A stretch of 64,000 nucleotides of DNA from Ixodes scapularis. Lineage: Eukaryota; Arthropoda; Arachnida; Ixodida; Ixodidae. Below the pieces are notes generated by a model. That model searched no databases. It saw only the letters and a program-made list of their open reading frames with translations, and was not told the origin of the DNA. A program made the position numbers and the translations under genes. Shown here in pieces: positions 22,350 to 33,800 of this stretch (position 1 is its first letter; each line of letters begins with the position of its first letter). The stretch lies in assembly GCF_016920785.2 (NCBI RefSeq), contig NW_024609837.1, positions 46,440,745 to 46,504,744 of the forward strand, in the 5' to 3' direction.

Positions 22350-22979
22350 ACGGAGCAGAGTAGCGCAATCCTTTGAACCCCGTGTTTTGCCGACAACATG
22401 GCCGACAGAGCGGCTCGGCGCAAGTCACGTGGTACTCGGGGTTCCAGGAGGCGGCCCGCCCTATGGGAGAATACATGGAGATCGACATAACACGGCTGAT
22501 TAAAAAAGTAATGGCGAGTTCACATTTTTCAAAACTAGCCTGTCGTGAAGTTAGTAAAGCGCTAAACACTTTAGCAAAGTTTTAATAATATCGGATGCGT
22601 GTGCAAATTTTGAGAAGGCAATTTCCAAGGCAATGGCGTTTGAAGCAGACGATTTTTGCTCGCAGCGGAGATGGGCTTTTCGGGTTGGCCGGAGCGGGTC
22701 ACGTGAATGTTGTGACGTCGCCGTGTCGTCTGCTGCATGATGCCGCTCAGGCAATTTTTTAAAAAAAGTTACGTCATTGTATGGCACAAAACTTATCGCA
22801 TATTATTCTAAAATGTTTAATTATTATGTCAAAAATGATTTCCATTCCGCACATCCCCACAAAACTGAAGAAACAACGATTTTCTCACGTTCTCCATGCA
22901 TTTCTGACCGCAGTTGGAACCTCCGGGCGTTCGCCACTAGTCGCCGAGAGACGGCGTTCTAGATTGCGCTACTCTGCTC
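22350..22979. mobile_element. Possible TIR element
   Basis: ggagcagagtagcgcaatcc at about 22351 is inverted as agattgcgctactctgctc at about 22961-22979. The interior of about 600 bp has no recognisable transposase. Only about 18 bp of TIR is visible, so this is tentative. Confidence 0.35.
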
Positions 22980-23165
22980 TATACACGTTTGCAAGTCCGG
23001 CTTCAGGGCGCTGCCATCTTGCCTGTCTGGGGTGCGCTTGGACCAGTCATAATCCGATTACGAAGCCTTGCTAAGGCGTCGTAATCGGATTATGGCCGCT
23101 CCCGAGAGCGCACCCCACTGAGGAAGATGGCGGCGCCCTGAGACCGGACTTGCAAACGTGTATAG
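22979..23165. mobile_element. Foldback MITE, about 85-bp arms
   Basis: The left arm starts ctatacacgtttgcaagtcc and the right arm ends ggacttgcaaacgtgtatag; between them ggcgctgccatctt/agatggcggcgcc, ggggtgcgct/agcgcacccc and cataatccgattacg/cgtaatcggattatg pair in order around a 14-base loop. No ORF. A textbook long-stem foldback element. Confidence 0.8.
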
Positions 23166-24512
23166 CGCTACATTGGTCGGCCATCTTTGTGTGGCGTGTG
23201 CTGGCGTGGTGCACCCACAAAGGACTACAACTTCCAGGATGCACCGCGGCCGTCGTGGGATCGGTCCATTGTGACATCTCGATGATAGCGTCACTTGCAT
23301 CTGTTAGTATGTTTTGCCGATACTTTTTAACCAACCGCCAGGATCGGGCTTTCCGACAGCATGACAAACGTGACGTGGTCGGGTTTCCGCATCGCGAGCA
23401 ACTTGATACATGGGAACTATAGGACAGTAAACGCGCCAGTAGAAGACGCGTTTCAGGCATCACAGTTCCCACCACGCAAAGGCCTTGTCCTTTGTCCCTC
23501 TTGTTCCCCTTCTTTAGGGATTATTTTCGTCATTCTTGTCCAGCTCGCTTGCACCTTTGCATTTAATAGCAATTTAATCGTAAGTCTGAAGAAGAGGTCT
23601 CTTAGCGGAACGTCGGCCACATTGTGAGGCTTCCAGGAGACTCATTTAAGTACGCAGAGGTTCGGCCATCAAATTTGAGTCTACAACAAAGGTGTGCTAC
23701 GAACATAATAACGTATTTCGTGCACCATGCCGTAGAAGGACCAGGCGACAGAGCCCCACAGTGCCATGGCCACAAGTTTATTTTGAGTAAAAAGAACAGG
23801 AAGCATCTGTGGGCAGAAAAGCACATACAGGAGAGCGCTCTTTTCATATGCGGGATTACCGCGCATGGGGCAGAAAGAGCAAGGTAATCCCACGAACTAC
23901 CCGAAGGCGAACGACGTGACGCATTGAGGCAAGTTGCAGCCCAACGAAAAGACATGCAGGATGCGGCCAATGTCCATGTGACCGAGGTGGGCCCATTTAT
24001 GCTCATTGCTGCCCCTATGTTCGAAGAATTACTCGCGCCATCAGAGGTCACGAGGAGCGGTACGGAAGGGAGCTGATATTTTTGAATGCAACAAGTTACT
24101 GAAAATGTCGTAACCCCTGCCCTCGCCCTCCCAGAAAAAGACCGCTTCTTCCTGAAGAAGGAATTGTAAGTACCGTAGCCAAGCCGGATTTCGACACCCA
24201 GCCGGCCCCTCCAAAATTTGTTCCCCATAACGCGGATCCCAAAAGGCCCAAAAACTGATTGGCGTTCACTCTGTTAGACATATGCCTAAATGTAGTCCAT
24301 GCGGCATTGTAAGCGGGTCCCATGTCAACCACCGTTATTAGATCTAATAACGCTGATGCCAACGAGACCCTCTACCTCGTTGGCCCATATATGTAAAAAA
24401 AGTACATTTGGAAGCACGTAATTTTGCGTGATTTAGCGGTCTCGCTTCACAAGAAATACATGTTAAAAATTTCGGTTACTCGTACAACAACTAGCGCACT
24501 GCTTGTTTTAGA
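23166..24512. other. No gene recognised; possible decayed PLE end near 23590
   Basis: No exon is supportable. Around 23585-23625 ctgaagaagaggtct followed by cggaacgtcggcc resembles the stem region (CTGAAGAAG, AACGTCGG) seen at the ends of PLEs. Near 24360 acctcgttggccc matches the terminus of the MITE at 29287-29807. The longest minus-strand frame (23602-24228) shows no domain. Confidence 0.3.
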
Positions 24513-24629
24513 ACTTCCATCTTAAACCGGAGACACGGCAAAATAAAAAAAAAAACGGACAACACAACAACAGTTGTTGTGTTGTCCGTTTTTTTTTATT
24601 TTGCCGTGTCTCCGGTTTAAGATGGAAGT
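24513..24629. repeat. 117-bp near-perfect palindrome, PLE-tail-like
   Basis: Left arm acttccatcttaaaccgg through cggacaacacaacaac is mirrored exactly by gttgttgtgttgtccg through ccggtttaagatggaagt; the A-run and T-run differ by one base. The right arm, read as gtgttgtccgttttttt, ggtttaagatgg, resembles the tail of the PLE at 38530-38586 (gtgtcccgtcttttttgcgg, ccatcttaa). It is therefore probably a head-to-head PLE tail; an assembly foldback cannot be excluded. Confidence 0.7.
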
Positions 24630-25226
24630 ACTTCACCAGCTCGCCTGTGCGTTTACCCTTTCTTCGTTGTTTTAGAATACTAACTAAAGAGTGCAAAATA
24701 CTGTATAAACAGTTCATAGAGGGCGCGCTAAAACTTTTAGATTACGTTAGGCTTGATGACTTCATAGAACTACGTCTATTCATGCCTTGTTCTTTGCTTC
24801 TCCCAGCCACTAGCAGCCACCTTCCCAGTATATCCGGTCACAGAGCATCCGGTCTCGGCAGGCTCACGCAGCTGTAGCCTTGGCCATTGAAACGCGCTCG
24901 AGGAGCAAGGGAGCGAGGAGGAAGAAAAGAGGAGAGAGAAGAAGAGAGGGTGCGCCACGGTAGAAGGTGGACGGAAGGAAAGAGTTTTGTAGGGGCCAAC
25001 TTAATATATGCACCACGCCTGCCGCTAGGGGCGCGAGTAGTCGGAGGAATGCAGAGTATGGGCGGATAGACTTATACAGCTGGCTCCTTTGAATAAGGCG
25101 TTTAGTCGCGCCACCTGGTGGCCAGTGTTTTGTGGCGAACGAGTGGTCCTGGTGGTTTGCGGCGCCTTTGCGCTCGACCGCTTCCCTTTCTCCACTTTTT
25201 TTTGTATCCCAATCTATATATATATA
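24630..25226. other. No gene recognised; purine-rich tract
   Basis: A gagaggagga-like purine tract lies at about 24895-24960. No exon with motifs. Confidence 0.35.
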
Positions 25227-25872
25227 CAGAGCCGTATATGTAGAGAGTTTGGTCAATGGGAGGCGCGGGCAGAACCAGGGCGTGCGCCAGACTCGGAAAG
25301 AGGGCTTGGCATACTCTCTTGACCAACCAGAAGCCGAAAAGAATCCCCTAGCGGTGGTAGCGGCAAACAGTTCTGATCAAAAGTCTATGTTCCTATATGG
25401 TTTTAATAAGCGCGTAAGAGTGAAGTGTAGCAACTCTTTGTGGTTGAAAATAGGGTGCATGTGTTGTTTTGATCATGATCACGCAGAAAGATGTAAGAAA
25501 CGAATGCACCGCTCAACTCTGTTTTGCGCGGACAGAGTGTGACCGCTCGGACGGCAGATTCCCGGCACCTCGGCGCTTGGCGTACGGATTATGTCGATCG
25601 TTCCACTAGCCGCACTCTTCCACGATCATTTTGGATGAGCGTGATTGAAACATCACGTGTACCATATTTTCAGCCATCGAGAGTTACTCCAACGCAGTTA
25701 TCAGGTTTGTTTTTTGCGACCACCGCCAGGGTATTATTTCCGGCTTCTGGTTGGTCACATTCGAGTTTCTGAAGACGCCCTGGAACACGCCCAACCAGCT
25801 TTCGGCCAATGGCGCCTCCTCATTTGTCTCCTATACTTCCCAACGAATGGCCAAACTCTCTACATATACGGC

Positions 25873-25876
<4 letters not shown>
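25227..25876. mobile_element. Tc1/mariner-type MITE flanked by TA
   Basis: The left end TA/CAGAGCCGTATATGTAGAG and right end CTCTACATATACGGCTCTG/TA are inverse complements, extending inward as agtttggtcaatggga / acgaatggccaaact. The element is 650 bp and its TA flanks fit the TA target duplication of Tc1/mariner elements. It has inserted in, or nucleated, a TA microsatellite (left tatatata, right 25877-25909). No transposase. Confidence 0.7.

Positions 25877-25909
<33 letters not shown>
25877..25909. repeat. (TA)n microsatellite
   Basis: About 16 TA units directly after the right end of the TA-flanked MITE. Confidence 0.9.
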
Positions 25910-25912
<3 letters not shown>

Positions 25913-26689
25913 ATTCTTTTTTGTGCATAAAAAAACAGAAGCAGGTTTTTTTCACGTGTATTTCATTTTTTTATTTTTTCGTAAACATGAAAACACAGAA
26001 ATTATTACACTGATTTATATAGCACAATATTCCACCCTTTGAAATAAATCTTAAAAAAAAAAACATGAAGGGGTTAATAAGGCGGTGCATTTGTTTGCAA
26101 ATGTTAAAACTGCCAACTTGATTAAAAGTTACATACAAGGACGACACTTTTTGCTAACCAAAAATTAGCTTTCTTTTTTTTGCTGCCGTTGAAAAAAAGG
26201 ACCATTCTACTCAAACATGTCTTATCAAAGAAAAAAAAAACGCCAAGGAAGAAAAGCTGAAATCAGTCTTATCCCAAGCTCTAGTCCTGCTCAGCCAAAT
26301 GCCAAAAGTATAAACGGTAAAGTTAAGACACGGCGTTGTTTTTTAAGCACTTCTTGTTTATAAATGCGTCCGCCGAAAAATGAGCTAAACAGATAGCGCT
26401 GTTTTATTCTCTTGTGATCTTTTAGCAGATTGGTGTACGATGCCCACCTCTCGTGCCTTAAATTAATATTAATAACGTATACTAAGAATTTACGTTCACC
26501 AGACTTCGCAGTAGCAAAGTGAAAAACGTCCGAACTGAAACCATACCTGTGATCTGCTGCGAACGGCATCAGAGAAACATTTGGCGTCTTATTAGAATTG
26601 CCGCACCATCTCGCAGATCAGTACTTTCCAGGCAAGATTCACACTTCGTCTGTGACCAGACGCGACACCGCGACTTTCTTCACACAAAC
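25910..26689. other. No gene recognised
   Basis: AT-rich sequence with several A and T homopolymers; no supported exon or repeat. Confidence 0.35.
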
Positions 26690-27010
26690 CAAAACTAGCC
26701 GACCGACACTGCCGACCCGTCTCTGCCGTCACCGTAAAACCAGTAGAACTCCGGCGAGTTCGGCGCATCCAAAACTGACGAGTCAGTGACCGTTGCTCCC
26801 TGCCGAGCCGTCGGGTTTTGCTGTCACCGCCGTCACCGTACAAAAAGCACAACACCGGCGAGTCCAGCGTATCCAAAACCGACGAAACAATGACCGTTGC
26901 TCCCTGCCGACCCGTCTTTGCGTCACCGTACAACCAGCAGCGCCGCAGCGCTCCTTCGAGTCCGGCGCATTCAAAACTGACGAGACAATGACCGTTGCTC
27001 CCCACGCGAC
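26690..27010. repeat. Tandem repeat, about 100-105 bp, three copies
   Basis: The phrase tccaaaac(t/c)gacgagtca-gtgaccgttgctcc recurs at about 26767, 26872 and 26970, each preceded by cggcgagt(t/c)c-gcg and followed by ctgccga-cgtc and gtcaccgtac. Copies diverge by point changes and small indels. The overlapping open frames on both strands are a product of the periodicity. Confidence 0.65.
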
Positions 27011-28876
27011 AACAAAACGCCACAGCGCCACCGAGGCCACGGCGTTTGTAGGGGTGTTGTTCCCATAATCATATGCACGACGGTGCTGGCCTCTACGGTA
27101 TTTCTCCGAACGCCGGGAGCTGCGTTCGCCTGGTCTCGGCCTCGTGGCTCGTTTCATTAGGGCTAGTTTCATTGTGTCGTGTTGTGCTGGAAGCTAGTCG
27201 GCCGATCATCGGTGTGCGTTTCCTCTCGACCTGTGACCTGTGTCGAAGTCTTCTGGAACATTTGGCTGCGAAGAGACGGCTTGTTTGCGTAAGTATAATG
27301 TCCTCTAATGTCCTAATAGCGGTGTACAACGTTGATATCGGAGATGCTGTTCCGGACACGACGGCGCTCGTCCGATAGGACTTTTGCTTTTAATGGATCA
27401 TCACCGATTACCAATCTCTAATCTTCGCGTTTGCATTACAACACACTTCTGTTTTCATCAGTGCTGTCCCGGGTGAGATGGACTGCGGCCGAGACATGTT
27501 TCGAGGAACAAGTAGTATTGACCTCGAATCGTCGGTCCGAGCAATGGACGGAGTTAGAGGACCGGTTTTGTTCGATTTGGTTCAACTAATTCTAGCAGGT
27601 ACAAAACGAGCTTCCTTTAGGAACCTTGACGGGCTCCGGTTAGTTCATATCGGAGAACCCCCCCCCCCCCCTCCCTCCCCTCCCCTCCCCCCTAGCCCCT
27701 AGCCCCGCGGCATCTCCAGTAATCTCGGGGGCGGCCTGGCAACCAGCGTGGAGGCGGTGGATGTCGGATTTGTAGCGTCTGCTTATCATTCTTTTGCCTT
27801 GTATTGCCTCAGCCGCTACGGATACAGCTTGAAATGTGGAATTTCAGAACTAAAGCACTTCTTTGCGGTGCACATACATTGTTGGTAAATCTCCAGGAGG
27901 CTAAGCTAAAACACGGGCCGGCTCACTCGAAGCAGCGTCTCATTAAATACTGTTAAGAAAGCGCTGTCAAAGGTAGCGCTCAAAAAATAAATCGCGCATC
28001 ACGCGCTCCAACCTTGACAGTGCTTTTTTAAGTCTGTCTCAGCTGAGACTGTATTCGATCAAGTCGGCCCTGGGCAGCGGTCTTTCCGCGCGCTTTAGTT
28101 TACTCTATCGAGCTGTTTCCACAACAAAGGAGGACCTTTATTCTGCGAAAGCTCACTGGAGCAGCAGACATTGTCATTATGATGCCTTCGACAACGAGAA
28201 CTGACTTAAGCGCTGTGAGGCGTCCGGCCGAAAATTCGGAAGATCCAACAGGAATGAAAACGCACTCGTGGGGTATCAATCAACTTACCTTGCGGAGGCG
28301 GCTTCATTTTGTCACCACGAGTAAGGCCTAGTTCCACTTGTCTCGAAGTGCTTTAATTCACGTGTTTTATTTACATGACAAACGCTCCGAAAAATAAAAC
28401 AATATATGCAACACAACAGTGCCTCGACCCATCGGTTGCGACACACGACGTCTATCGGGAAATGGGAGCATATTCGGAAGCGACATATATCAACTTTGAA
28501 GTTTCATCAGCAAAGGGTGTACGCACTCACCGAGGAAACGAAACACCAGTGGGCGAATGTCTGCTCGGACCGATTATTGCAATTTCCTACACTACACACT
28601 CCGGTCGTGGTTAGGAAATTCCAGAGACAATGCGTCCACAAAATCAAGCGCGACCGCCGCGATCGCGAACACTCTGCCAGGTTATTCTTCGATAGAGACT
28701 ACACCTTTAATGTCGTTCTCCGTCGTCAAAACTGTTGCTCAAGCGGTGTTCTGCGTTATCACGCGGATTTCACGCTTTGGTGGTTCGCAGACTCTGCATG
28801 TCGACGATCTCGGGCATCGCCGCGCATCTTCTCCGTCGGTTTCGTCCGTCATGCTTAAAGCAGCTTAAAGTTAAAC
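27011..28876. other. No gene recognised; possible 5' UTR exon of the downstream gene near 27070-27288
   Basis: A GC-rich segment (27060-27290) ends in a strong donor, tttgc/gtaagtat, at 27288/27289. The coding gene that starts at 30670 has an acceptor immediately before its ATG, so an untranslated exon must exist upstream, and this is a candidate. A C-run with cctcccct units lies at 27657-27705. No other structure recognised. Confidence 0.3.
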
Positions 28877-28966
28877 GCCAAAACAACAGGGACATGAGGA
28901 TAGATGCAAACGGGACGAGGCGCCTCGTCCTGTCTGCATCTATCCTTGTACCCCTGTTGTTTTGGC
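28877..28966. repeat. 90-bp palindrome, PLE-tail-like
   Basis: gccaaaacaacaggg, aggatagatgca and gggacgaggc are mirrored by gcctcgtcc, tgcatctatcct, cccctgttgttttggc. Directly after the right arm comes acaaccaactagcctaac, close to ataaccaactaggccaac that follows the PLE tail at 40865. It looks like another PLE 3' tail in head-to-head form. Confidence 0.6.
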
Positions 28967-29286
28967 ACAAACAACCAACTAGCCTAACTCGCCGTCTAAA
29001 TTCCGCCAATCAGTTCGTAAATTCTACCGAACGAGGTATAATTTTATAGTATACCGCCAACCACACCACTTCCGGGCCGACTTTTTTTTATGACTAGGCT
29101 TCAAAAAAATCACGTGGTGCCATCCCCCTGCGAATATCGGTACGCCCGACGAAGGAATACCAAGTGTGGTACGAGGTGTTTTGACGCGAACTATTCGCGT
29201 AGTGCATGCGAGCAGAAATCGTTGTTAACTCCGGAGGTTGTTTCGTTCCACTGATCGGTTTTTACTCATAAATAGCGCTTCCTTGC

Positions 29287-29807
29287 CTAGCCCAACGAGG
29301 TGAGGGGCTTAAAGTGCTTAACCGGAAGTCCAAAAATGACCCCCCCGTAGGCGCTACCACCTTGACCATGTCCGCCGCCAGTCACGTGACTTTTTAGCAA
29401 AAGTGACGATACAGAAAGAATATCTGCTGTCCGAGTTACCCAAAGCGTCGGTTTTAGGCAAAGAAAGGTTTACTAGGGGGCTACTGAGGAACAGACGCCT
29501 AAATCACTTAATCAAAAGTGACTATAGCACCCTCTACTTTGAAGGCAGTACATCGTTATTTAACTTTCGGCGAATCGACTTGGGCACTTTCGCCTCAATC
29601 TCTTTCAGCTGAAGTTCTCCTTGCTAAAAAAGACGCTTTGAATAGTTCAAAGCGCAGCAGTCTCGTGCGTCTTCGTCTTTTTAGCAGAAAAAGTCACTTG
29701 ACTGACGATGGAAATGGCCAAGATGGCAGCGCCCGAGGGGGGGTCATTTCTGGGTGTGCAATGCAATGCCTGTTGAGCTCTCTAAGCCCCTCTACCTCGT
29801 TGGCCTA
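29287..29807. mobile_element. MITE with long TIRs
   Basis: Left ctagcccaacgaggtgagg, ggcttaa, aaatgacccccc is inverted on the right as gggggggtcatt, ctaagcccctct, acctcgttggcctag. Pairing continues inside through the gtcacgtgactttttagc / agcagaaaaagtcacttgac segments, giving arms above 100 bp. The right terminus also occurs alone near 24375. No transposase. Confidence 0.65.
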
Positions 29808-30668
29808 GCCCTTAATTGAAAGACTACAGCCGATTGCAAGCTTCCATTTACAAATTTGGTACTGGAAGTGCTTATATACGTCCGGCGCGATGGCCGCGCC
29901 GTCTTCCGCATAGTTTCGAATTTGAATCAGCAGTGTTCGCCACGGCGTCTGGCGAGGCTTTCGGAACTGAACCGCCGTGGGATTGCAATATTCGGCGTCC
30001 ATAGTTGTCCGCCGACCGTCGACACTGCAATTGCTTACAGCACGGTTATACGCTCACAACTTGCCTACGGTGAAACAAAAGCGGTGGCTCGGACAGGTAG
30101 GTAATCGCGCTGAACCCCGAATGCCGCGGTAGTGTGATGGGCATACAGTGGTCGCCCTCTCGCTATCGCAGGTCGAGCTTGGGGCCCCGATGCCAGCATA
30201 GGCTAAACTGACTGCAGCAGCATTCAGTCTGCTGCGCGTATACCCACCTCACCGAGGCCCCCCCCCCCCCCCCCTACCCCCCGTCTCAGTAGGGAAAACT
30301 CACTATCGCACTAGTCTTGCACTAGTCGCTAGTGCAGTCGTTCCAACTTGCATCTCCTGCCACTCCGAGAGAGTTAAGATATGATAGAAAGGTTCCATAG
30401 ATTTCACGGAAAGTGCTGCATCAGCTAAAACAATTGCTCACACAGCCTAGAAAGAAAAGGATAGCTAGTTGTGTTCTTACTCTTCGATCTACAGTTTGCG
30501 TGAAAGAAAACATTGAGACACGTTCTGTAATTTGGAAACTTCCATGAAGATTTTGGACACTGAGAGTGCTTCTGTTAGTAATAATATGTGTCACCAATAT
30601 TTTTTCCCATTTTCTGTGATACTAATGGTTAGAGCTTGAACAAAATGACGATTTTGTTGTCCCTGCAG
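29808..30668. other. No gene recognised; C-run
   Basis: A 16-17 base C-run sits near 30260. The stretch just before 30669 (ttgttgtccctgcag) is the splice acceptor of the first coding exon that follows. Confidence 0.4.
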
Positions 30669-30669
30669 A

Positions 30670-30871
30670 ATGGCAAAGCAGTATGCGGTGGTGAATTTCA
30701 CCGAGGAAGACCATGTGTCCGCTGTGCCAATTTCTTGGTTGGTGGTTGACAAGTGGAGTTGCCTGTGGCCAAAAGATTTCGCCGGATCCCGCCTCCTGGA
30801 TGCAATTAGGGACAAGATTGATCCTGGCGCAAACTGGAATCGATACCCGGTTAGGGTACTGACACGATGCA
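30670..30871 (+). CDS. DUF4806 gene, coding exon 1
   Basis: Acceptor ttgttgtccctgcag ends at 30668; ATG at 30670. Donor at 30871/30872 (gatgca/gtaagc), phase 1. Encodes the N-terminal conserved block. Confidence 0.75.
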
Positions 30872-33800
30872 GTAAGCTTGCGCTCTCCTTCTCTGTATGC
30901 ACTTCTGACTGAAACACTGAGAAAACAGAAAACACTTGGAAAAAAATATTGTGGAAGAGACCATAAGAATGGAAAGCATGACCTCTTTAGTGAGAGATTT
31001 ATGCGAGTTCAATTTCTGTTGTCCGGTTGTAAAGCTGGGTGGCACCTTTGCCTGACAATTTTGATATTTGCATATATGAAACCTTTCTTCTACTTTCTCC
31101 TGTTTGTAATGAAGCCCATAGTAGTTCTTTCTGTTTTTTAATTGGAATAAAGTATTCCTAATAGCTTGACACGTTCCATAAATGTTCATTGTTACGTAGG
31201 TCTACTAATCAGATTACAGTTCAAAATGATTAATATTAGAAGTTTTTGCTCCACATAACAGTGCAGCATATTGTGTCAGTCTGTTTGCAGGGGTGGAACG
31301 GCTGCGCCATTTGCGCCATTTTGCGCCAGACGCATTTGTCTGCGCCATCCTGCGCCATGTTTCGGAAACTGCGCCACAGTCAATACCTCGCGCCATTATG
31401 CACCAAATTGGAAAGCGTGCGCCAAAAAAATTGTATTTTGTCTTGGTTTCGGTTTCTATCGACTCGATTGGCAACAATGATCGCGTTTAGCGTGGTCGGC
31501 CTTGCAATCCTTTTTTTCTCTTTATTCTCCCTGTGTATCCCGAGTAGGAAGTGTGCGAAAAAAACTCGGGGTTCGGATTCCAAGCGCTACACCACCTGCC
31601 TCTGGATTGTTATTCTTCAACCATAAGCGGTTAAACAAGTCGGTCGAGGTAAGGTCGAGTCGTTAAGCGTCAGATTGCCTGAGGCTCCGAAGCCCGGGAT
31701 CCGGACGTCAGTCAGTTGAAAACAAAGGAGCAAAAGATTCCTTTGAGCACTTCATCGTTAGAAGTTGGAACCGCATTCCTGCAAGATAAATCGTGATTTG
31801 ATAAATCTGAAACGCAGTCCGATCCGAAACCTTGCCGGCCAGCAGCTCTCACGCGAGCGGTAGATCTGCTCGGCATACGTTAACCTTGCTCCTGCTTATC
31901 GCTTCGAATACGATAACTCCGTTAATCGTAGTCTGCTGCTTCGATATTGAGTTGCACAATAGGATAAACTCGAATTTTGTTGCGATATTGAGTTGCGCAA
32001 TATGAGAAACTCGAAATTTGTTTCCCTGTTCTTCCGCGCAACTGCACGTTCGTTGCTTACGCACGTCACGTGGTTCGCACATAAAATCACTCTGTCGAGG
32101 ACGTGCGGACTGTGCGATAAGCGGTGCTGGTTTGCATTTTGAGCAGCTGAAAGCCACTCAGAAATTACCAAGGCTCACAAAGTTCCAAGTTTTCGCATCT
32201 GTTACACTGTTATCCCATCTGCCTAGGTCCCTAACCGCTCATGTTTATCTGGGCTGCTAAGCACAACTGAAATTGCCCCCGTGCTTGTCTAAGACAGAAG
32301 CTGGAGTGCAATGAAAACTGATCTGAGCTGCTCCTAGCCTGCTCCAGAGTGTAGTTTTAGCTGCTCCCAACCTGCTCCAAAACAGCTGTTTTAGCTGCTC
32401 CCGTGGCTGCTCCCAAGCACATTTCATGAGTTCCACCCCTGGTTTGGCTTAGCACGCTAGCCTAATATTCATTCTGAGAAAGAAGAAACATGAGGCATAC
32501 CTTACTTAGCATCGTCTGTTTCATGTAAAAAAGCTAATGTCATTGTCATGTAGCTTTAGTTCCTTTTGCAATTAGCACCTGTTTACAAGAGGTTACAAAT
32601 TTATATTAACATGAACTAGCTGAAACTTAAGGATCATGCGAAATGTTGGAGACATAGTTGTACAACTAATTTATGTTTTAGGTGTATGGTCTAATTCATG
32701 CCTAAAGGGAACAGCACGTCTGTGGCTCGTGGTATGCGCAGCGCTGCCTGCGGGAGGCAGGGAAGTTTTGGCACAGGCACAGACAATGCGCAGAGGTGCT
32801 GGTGTCTCTGTATCATTTCCCACTGCACTGCGCACTGCTGCGACGGTTATGACTGATGTTGCTGCCAAAGGGGAGAGAGGGACACCGTAAAACAGTGTTT
32901 AAGGCCTTCTTCCTTCTCTCTTTTTTCGGAAAAGGACACTTGAAAAATTTTTAACCTTCAGGAACCCGCAGGGCAAGCAGCACTCTGTGTCATGGCAGGC
33001 ATTGCGATGCCAGAAGTGCTCCCCCGCATTGCCTGTCCCTGTGCTGAAGGTTGGCTGGCTCCCATTGGTGGCGCTCTGCAAAGAGTGCGCCACTGGCACA
33101 TTGTTCCCTTTAAGCCTGAAGCAGACTGTACTATCTTGATTCGAGTCAGCGGGAACACGGGAGTGCGTGGCATGATACTACCAGATCAGCCTAGCGGCGC
33201 GGAGCGGAAGTTTCAGTGCACGCGCATCGCGCCCGCTGAGGCAATATGGTCTCATCGTGCGCATCGCATCATTGGAGCGCTCGTGCGTCGTCTGCTACGC
33301 ACAGTGCGTGCTACGCGCGTTGTCTGCTGTGGGTAGCGTGTCGTGTGAAGGCATTGGAGATAACTGCGTGTAGTTGAAATTGTCAGCCCATAACCATGCG
33401 ATAAGCTTGCAAATATTTTGATGCGTAATACAGTGTCACACCCTTTTTAGTTTTCTCAACATTATTGAGAACATGTGGGCCGAATGAGGGCGGCCTAGGC
33501 CACGGGTTTCTATTTATTTGGCCATGGAAGACTAGCTTTGGAACACATTCCTAGCAGAATGGGAACGCTTGAGAGTGGACGCGTTTTTGGGTCTAGTCTC
33601 TAAGACTGCCTGCCATCAAAGATGGCAGCTGTTGTCCACAAAATGGAAATAGAAGCAGTTCATGAGGCTGCTTCAATTGATGTGAGCTTTTTCAACGGCA
33701 GGTAGCAGCTTATAAATGTTAAGATTAAGTTTTGATTGAGCAATAAAGCTTGCTGCTGCTGACCTCTGACAGGCACACTCCTGACGGAACCTCGTCATTA

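Noticed and set aside
23602..24228. 208-residue minus-strand frame
   Set aside because: Cys/Ser/Trp-rich composition without motif; looks like an out-of-frame shadow.
26592..27172. Overlapping minus-strand frames of 143 and 129 residues
   Set aside because: Both come from the 100-bp tandem repeat, which keeps frames open on both strands.
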